From Aquitalea sp. LB_tupeE (GTDB lineage: Bacteria > Pseudomonadota > Gammaproteobacteria > Burkholderiales > Chromobacteriaceae): a stretch of 64,000 nt of DNA. Where the stretch lies: NCBI RefSeq assembly GCF_013391415.1, contig NZ_JACAXB010000030.1, positions 124,001 through 188,000 on the forward strand. Reading direction: 5' to 3'. Shown here one piece after another: positions 59,773-64,000 of the stretch (the stretch's first letter is position 1; each line of letters begins with the position of its first letter). Made by a program: the position numbers and the translations under genes. The notes under the pieces were generated by a model. That model was not told the DNA's origin. It saw only the letters and a list, made by a program, of their open reading frames with translations, and did no database searches.

Positions 59773-60089
59773 TGTTGCACGCTTCTTCACAGCCGCCCTG
59801 TTGGGCGGTGATTTTTTCTGCACCCGCCAGCCCGGCGGACCTGACCGGACGCATGTTGCGCCTGGCCAGCCTGCAAGCGGGCTATCTGGGTGCTGACTCC
59901 GTACAGGATGACAGCGGCAGGGCCTTCACCCGTTGCTATTGGGACAATGTGGATGCCATCGCCGCCTGGCGCATGCATGCCGAGCAGTTGCTGTCCCGTG
60001 TTGGAAGCCGGGAAGACGCGCTGCAATTTGCCCTGCAGATCGACCGCATCAGCTCGCCTGCGGATGTTGGTTCCGGAATGAAGAAATGA
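59772..60089 (+). CDS. Antibiotic-biosynthesis-monooxygenase-like small protein
   Basis: A 105-aa ferredoxin-like-fold protein with the ABM pattern YWDNVDAIAAWRMHAEQL. It sits between era and recO and overlaps both (TGATG and ATGA), so translation is coupled. Function unknown; some relatives degrade haem or oxidise quinones, but the residues needed for that cannot be judged here. Confidence 0.8.
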   Translation: MLHASSQPPCWAVIFSAPASPADLTGRMLRLASLQAGYLGADSVQDDSGRAFTRCYWDNVDAIAAWRMHAEQLLSRVGSREDALQFALQIDRISSPADVGSGMKK

Positions 60090-60817
60090 GCCAGCAAGGC
60101 AGGGTGGACCGTCAGGCGGCGTATTTGCTGCATGCACAACCCTACCGGGAAACCAGCCTGCTGGTGGAAGTGCTGACACCACAGCATGGCCGCTTCACCA
60201 TGGTGGCGCGCGGCGCACGCCGGCCACGTGCCGATGTGCGCGGCGTCTTGCTGCCGTTCCAGCCGCTTACCCTGTCCTGGTTCGGCAAGGGCGAGGTACG
60301 TACCCTGCACACGGCTGAATGGAATGGCGGGGTGCCACAACTGGCCGGCATGCGCCTGATCTGCGGCTTTTACCTGAACGAGCTGATGCTCAAGCTCACT
60401 GCCCGTGACGATGCCGAGCCGCGCGCCTTCGCCGTCTACGACCAGGCGGTCAGGGCGCTGGCGCTGGCCGACTCCCTGTCAGCCACCTTGCGACGTTACG
60501 AATTGCGGCTATTGCAGGCGCTGGGCTATGCTGGCAGCTTCGCCTGCGACCAGCACGGCGCTGCCATCGACGCCGCAGCCCTCTACCTGTGCCGTGGTGG
60601 TGCCTTGCCCGAGCGCGATGCCGGATTCGACCCGACAGGGCCCTTTCTGCGCCTGCCAGGCAGTGAACTGCTGGCCATCGAGGCAGACAACTACACTGCC
60701 ATCAGCACCCGCCGTGCAGCGCGCAGCCTGCTGCGGCTGCTATTGACCGATTTGCTGGGCGAGGAGCCATTTGCCTCGCGTGAACTCTTGCAGGCCGTCA
60801 ACGCCATTGCCGACTGA
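60086..60817 (+). CDS. recO: DNA repair protein RecO
   Basis: Loads RecA onto SSB-coated DNA in the RecFOR pathway. The 243-aa protein has the N-terminal OB fold ([52 protein letters not shown]) and the helical domain ([24 protein letters not shown]). The ATG at 60086 overlaps the previous stop. Confidence 0.95.
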   Translation: MSQQGRVDRQAAYLLHAQPYRETSLLVEVLTPQHGRFTMVARGARRPRADVRGVLLPFQPLTLSWFGKGEVRTLHTAEWNGGVPQLAGMRLICGFYLNELMLKLTARDDAEPRAFAVYDQAVRALALADSLSATLRRYELRLLQALGYAGSFACDQHGAAIDAAALYLCRGGALPERDAGFDPTGPFLRLPGSELLAIEADNYTAISTRRAARSLLRLLLTDLLGEEPFASRELLQAVNAIAD

Positions 60818-60839
60818 GGCCTGCCCACAGGAGCTGAAC

Positions 60840-61568
60840 ATGATTTTGCTTGGTGTGAATATCGACCACGTTGCCACCCTGCGCCAGGCGCGCGGCACCC
60901 GCTACCCCAGTCCGATCGAAGCGGCGCTGGTGGCGGAAACCGCCGGTGCCGACCTGATTACCCTGCATCTGCGCGAAGACCGCCGTCACATCCAGGATGC
61001 CGACGTGGTGGCCATGCGTCAGGTCATCAAGACCCGCATGAACCTGGAAATGGCGATGACACCGGAAATGCTGGCCAATGCGCTGGCCGTGGCACCGGAA
61101 GACGTATGCCTGGTACCGGAAAAGCGTGAAGAAGTCACCACCGAAGGCGGCCTGGATGTGCTTGGTCACTATGCAGATGTCTGTCATTACACCGAAACCC
61201 TGCAACAGGCCGGTATCCGGGTGTCCATCTTCATCGACCCGGATCGCGCGCAGATCAGCAAGGCTTTCGAAGCCGGTGCCCGCGTGATCGAACTGCACAC
61301 CGGCGCCTACGCCGACGCCGTGCATGCCGCGGAACGCGAAGCGGAACTGGCACGCATCCGCGGTGCGGCCGCCTTTGCCGCCGAACTGGGCATGGTGGTG
61401 AATGCCGGTCACGGACTGAATTATCACAACGTCAAGCCGATTGCCGCCATCCCGCAAATCACCGAGCTGAACATCGGTCACGCCATCATCGGTCAGGCGG
61501 TGTTCGTCGGCCTGGATCGCGCCGTGCGTGACATGAAAGCCCTGATGCAGGAAGCCCGCCGGGGCTGA
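60840..61568 (+). CDS. pdxJ: Pyridoxine 5'-phosphate synthase
   Basis: Last step of de novo vitamin B6 synthesis: joins 1-deoxyxylulose 5-phosphate with aminoacetone phosphate. The 242-aa TIM barrel shows [44 protein letters not shown] and [10 protein letters not shown], which include the known active-site His and Glu. CAGGAG ribosome site; an earlier in-frame ATG lies inside recO. Confidence 0.97.
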   Translation: MILLGVNIDHVATLRQARGTRYPSPIEAALVAETAGADLITLHLREDRRHIQDADVVAMRQVIKTRMNLEMAMTPEMLANALAVAPEDVCLVPEKREEVTTEGGLDVLGHYADVCHYTETLQQAGIRVSIFIDPDRAQISKAFEAGARVIELHTGAYADAVHAAEREAELARIRGAAAFAAELGMVVNAGHGLNYHNVKPIAAIPQITELNIGHAIIGQAVFVGLDRAVRDMKALMQEARRG

Positions 61569-61588
61569 AGCAGGGCAGGAGCGGGCAG

Positions 61589-61969
61589 ATGATCTACGGC
61601 ATTGGCACGGACATGGTGGAAATCGCCCGCATGCAGGGCCTGCTGCAACGCTGGGGTGACAAGGCCGGGCGGCGGATTCTGGCCGAGTCCGAAATGGCGG
61701 GTTTTCTGCAATCCCGCGATCAGGCCCGTTACCTGGCCAAGCGCTTTGCCGTGAAAGAAGCGCTGTCAAAGGCGGTTGGCACCGGTGTGGTGGACCCGGT
61801 GCTGTTGACTGCCATTGCGGTCAGCCATGACGAACTGGGCAAGCCGCAACTGGTCTTTTCTGCTGGCTTGCAGGCCTTTCTCAGCCAGCGCGGCATTGTG
61901 CGTAGCCATGTTTCCATTACCGACGAGCGGGAACATGCGCTGGCTTTCGTCGTGCTGGAGCAAGCCTAG
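61589..61969 (+). CDS. acpS: Holo-[acyl-carrier-protein] synthase
   Basis: Attaches 4'-phosphopantetheine to acyl carrier protein. The 126-aa protein has the magnesium-binding [12 protein letters not shown] and the [14 protein letters not shown] motif. It lies 20 bp after pdxJ, as in many proteobacteria. Confidence 0.96.
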   Translation: MIYGIGTDMVEIARMQGLLQRWGDKAGRRILAESEMAGFLQSRDQARYLAKRFAVKEALSKAVGTGVVDPVLLTAIAVSHDELGKPQLVFSAGLQAFLSQRGIVRSHVSITDEREHALAFVVLEQA

Positions 61970-62046
61970 CGCCGCCGGGCCCGGCCCGGTGCCATCATCA
62001 ATTGAATCGCGGAGGCGTGCCTTCGCACAGTCTTGGAGAATCAGCC

Positions 62047-63129
62047 ATGCAAGTAGCGAATCTGCCGCGTGGACCGGTCATGGTGGATGTACATGGCTTT
62101 GGCCTGACCGAGCAGGAAAGGCAGCGTCTGTCCCACCCGCTGGTGGGCGGCGTCATCCTGTTCCGCCGCAATTTCCAGAACATCGACCAGCTCAAGGCGC
62201 TGACGGCGGAAATCCGCGCACTGCGCACACCGGAGCTGCTGATTGCCGTGGACCATGAAGGTGGCCGCGTGCAGCGTTTTCTCGATGGCTTCACCCGTCT
62301 GCCGCCCATGAATGTACTGGGCGAGCTGTGGCAGCAGGACGAAACCGCCGCCCGAGCCGCTGCCGAGAATGTCGGCGTGGTGCTGGCGGGTGAGTTGCGT
62401 GCCTGCGGCATCGACCTGTCCTTTACCCCGGTGCTGGACCTGGACTGGGGCCGCTGTGCCGTTATCGGCAACCGGGCTTTTCATCGCGACCCGCACATTG
62501 TCAGCGAACTGGCCCTGGCCTTGCAGCGTGGCCTGCAGCAAGGTGGCATGTCCACTTGCGGCAAGCACTTCCCCGGTCACGGTTTTGTCGCGGGTGACAG
62601 CCATTTCGTGATGCCGCAGGACGACCGCACGCTGGCCGAGCTGGAAGCGGACGATCTGGTTCCGTTTGCCCGCCTGGCTGAGGCTGGCATGGGGTCGGTG
62701 ATGCCGGCGCATGTGGTGTACCCGGCAGTGGACAGCCGTCCGGCGGGCTTCTCCCCGGTATGGTTGCAAGACATTCTGCGCGGCAAGCTGGCTTTTGATG
62801 GCGTCATCTTTTCGGACGACCTGGGCATGGAAGGTGCTGCCGGAGCCGGCAGCTTTGTCGAGCGTGCCGAAGCCGCCTTGGCGGCAGGCTGCGATATGGT
62901 GCTGGTGTGCAATCAGCCGGAACGCGCAGATGAAGTGCTTGCCGGCCTGCAACCGCCAGCCCAGCCGCGTCTGGCCGAGCGTTTGCAGCGCATGGCCGGG
63001 ACCGGAGATATCATCGGCTGGCAGCAGGCCATCCTCAGTCCGGCTTTTGCCGCACGCCAGGCGCAAGTCAAAGCCCTGACCATTCCGCAAAACGTGCTGC
63101 AAGGCCCTGCGGTGGGTGAGGCCAGCTAA
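62047..63129 (+). CDS. nagZ: Beta-N-acetylhexosaminidase NagZ
   Basis: Cytoplasmic glycosidase that removes N-acetylglucosamine from recycled muropeptides, shaping the AmpC-inducing signals. The 360-aa GH3 protein shows DHEGGRVQRF, CGKHFPGHG (with the catalytic His loop following in GDSHFVMPQDDR) and the nucleophile Asp in IFSDDLGMEG. GGAG precedes the ATG at 62047. Ends the lepA-to-nagZ run. Confidence 0.96.
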   Translation: MQVANLPRGPVMVDVHGFGLTEQERQRLSHPLVGGVILFRRNFQNIDQLKALTAEIRALRTPELLIAVDHEGGRVQRFLDGFTRLPPMNVLGELWQQDETAARAAAENVGVVLAGELRACGIDLSFTPVLDLDWGRCAVIGNRAFHRDPHIVSELALALQRGLQQGGMSTCGKHFPGHGFVAGDSHFVMPQDDRTLAELEADDLVPFARLAEAGMGSVMPAHVVYPAVDSRPAGFSPVWLQDILRGKLAFDGVIFSDDLGMEGAAGAGSFVERAEAALAAGCDMVLVCNQPERADEVLAGLQPPAQPRLAERLQRMAGTGDIIGWQQAILSPAFAARQAQVKALTIPQNVLQGPAVGEAS

Positions 63130-63147
63130 GTGGGTTGATCTCATCAG

Positions 63148-63174
63148 AAAAGCCGGCATCAAGCCGGCTTTTTT
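63148..63174. terminator. Bidirectional terminator between nagZ and the HD-GYP-like gene
   Basis: Stem AAGCCGGC/GCCGGCTT with a 5-nt loop, T residues on the right and A residues on the left. Confidence 0.9.
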
Positions 63175-63193
63175 CTATCTGGCAACTGAAGTG

Positions 63194-64000
63194 TCAGCTA
63201 GCCTGGGTACGCCACAGGCGTGCCAGATGCGAAGGCCGCACGCCTGCCAGCGTAGCCGGGCAGGGCGCAACCACCTTGTGTGCCGGCTGGCTGGTGTCCC
63301 GGATCAGGGCGTCAATATACGCCGGGCCGTCGCTGCGGCGAATGGCAGCTACTTGCGGTTCGCTGGCTTTTTCGCGGCGGGCCAGCACCACGCCGATTTC
63401 ATCATTGGCCAGTTTGACAAAGCTGCCGGGCGGATAGATGCCCAGTTCCTTGATCAGCAAGGTAGTGTAGGCCGGGTCGAATTCGTGATCCTTGCGCTGG
63501 AAGATATGTCCCAGTGCGGCAGCGGGCACCATGCCGGCACGGTAGCTGCGCGGGGTCAGCTTGGCGCAGGTGATGTCGGCCATGTGCAGCATGTGGGCCA
63601 GCGATTCGATTTCGCCGCGGGCCAAGCCGTAAGGGTAGCCATTACCCAGCCACGATTCGTGGTGGGTCTGAACCAGCCAATGCCACAGCTCATCAGTCAC
63701 TCCGGCTTCTCGCAGGATGGCGGAACTCATCAGCGGGTGGCTGGCGATTTCGTCCTCCTGCTGCGGGCTCAGTGCTTCCTGCTGATGGTAGAGCGCGTTT
63801 TGCAGCGCGCAGATGGACATGTTCATGGTGAGCGCGGCAGACAGCATGGAAGTGCGCTGCTCTGTGGATAAATCCGGAATGCGGCGACTGAGCAAGGCCA
63901 GGAGGGCGGTGGTGTGCAGCGCGTGGGCCGGGCCGTATTCATTGAATGGCACCAGTAGCAGGCTGGCAATCACCCCGTCCGGGTGTTGCTCGGTCAGGCG
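63194..64000 (-). CDS. HD-GYP-related protein, degenerate (5' end outside window)
   Basis: The minus-strand frame is open to the window edge, so the true start lies beyond 64000; 268 codons are visible. It resembles class II cyclic di-GMP phosphodiesterases: HALHTTALLALLSRR, later HHESWLGNGYPYGL (the GYP region), HMLHMADITCAKLTPRSYR and a C-terminal beta-rich tail (PPGSFVKLANDEIGVVLARR). The HD metal pair itself is replaced (MSAALTMNMSICALQNAL, where HDIGK is expected), so it is probably inactive and may act as a binding or regulatory protein. Confidence 0.8.
   Translation of the reverse strand, partial: RLTEQHPDGVIASLLLVPFNEYGPAHALHTTALLALLSRRIPDLSTEQRTSMLSAALTMNMSICALQNALYHQQEALSPQQEDEIASHPLMSSAILREAGVTDELWHWLVQTHHESWLGNGYPYGLARGEIESLAHMLHMADITCAKLTPRSYRAGMVPAAALGHIFQRKDHEFDPAYTTLLIKELGIYPPGSFVKLANDEIGVVLARREKASEPQVAAIRRSDGPAYIDALIRDTSQPAHKVVAPCPATLAGVRPSHLARLWRTQAS

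Overview
The window is a chromosomal segment of a betaproteobacterium, most likely a member of the Chromobacteriaceae (Aquitalea, Chromobacterium or Vogesella-like). The assignment is inferred from gene content and order: lepA-lepB-DUF4845-rnc-era-recO-pdxJ-acpS-nagZ, rpoE-rseA-rseB-mucD, prpB-prpC-acnD-prpF, tauABCD and several chemoreceptors. Most of it has high-GC codon usage. Two stretches (about 1-5400 and 11700-14900) are clearly AT-richer and look acquired.

Layout. 1-4600: a two-partner secretion locus on the minus strand, with a TpsB transporter whose frame is broken at an A8 tract, followed by a TpsA filamentous-haemagglutinin-like exoprotein with GLUG repeats that runs off the left edge. 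4600-5500: AT-rich DNA without a convincing gene. 5500-11000: ssb, a YajR-type MFS protein, uvrA and a VOC protein. 11040-11540: a small exported proline/glutamine-rich peptide behind a good sigma-54 promoter. 11577-15102: an AT-rich insert (bicovalent-flavin oxidase and lipoprotein) flanked by a broken and an intact copy of the 3' end of a histone-deacetylase-like gene. 15100-19440: LuxR regulator, outer-membrane protein, MFS transporter and deacetylase, all on one strand. 19600-26600: LysR/MFS pair, sdaA behind a tandem glycine riboswitch, an NmrA-like oxidoreductase, LysR and mmuM. 26600-34960: a cytoplasmic CZB chemoreceptor, tauABCD, dbpA, and a membrane chemoreceptor with a periplasmic c-type haem motif. 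35200-44500: flavoprotein, TrfB/KorA-like regulator, LysR/PLP-decarboxylase/amino-acid-binding protein, FMN reductase, psd and a diguanylate cyclase. 44590-50950: the methylcitrate cycle operon. 51100-54970: the envelope-stress sigma-E operon with a candidate autoregulatory promoter. 55035-63129: a dense housekeeping operon. 63194-64000: a degenerate HD-GYP protein, cut by the right edge.

Working together: the prp genes oxidise propionyl-CoA to pyruvate and succinate. The tau genes import taurine and release sulfite from it. RpoE, RseA, RseB and MucD sense and relieve envelope stress. The lepA-to-nagZ run covers translation, protein export, RNA processing, recombination and cofactor supply. 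Signalling is well represented by two chemoreceptors, a diguanylate cyclase and an HD-GYP relative. I found no rRNA, tRNA, CRISPR array or intact insertion sequence.
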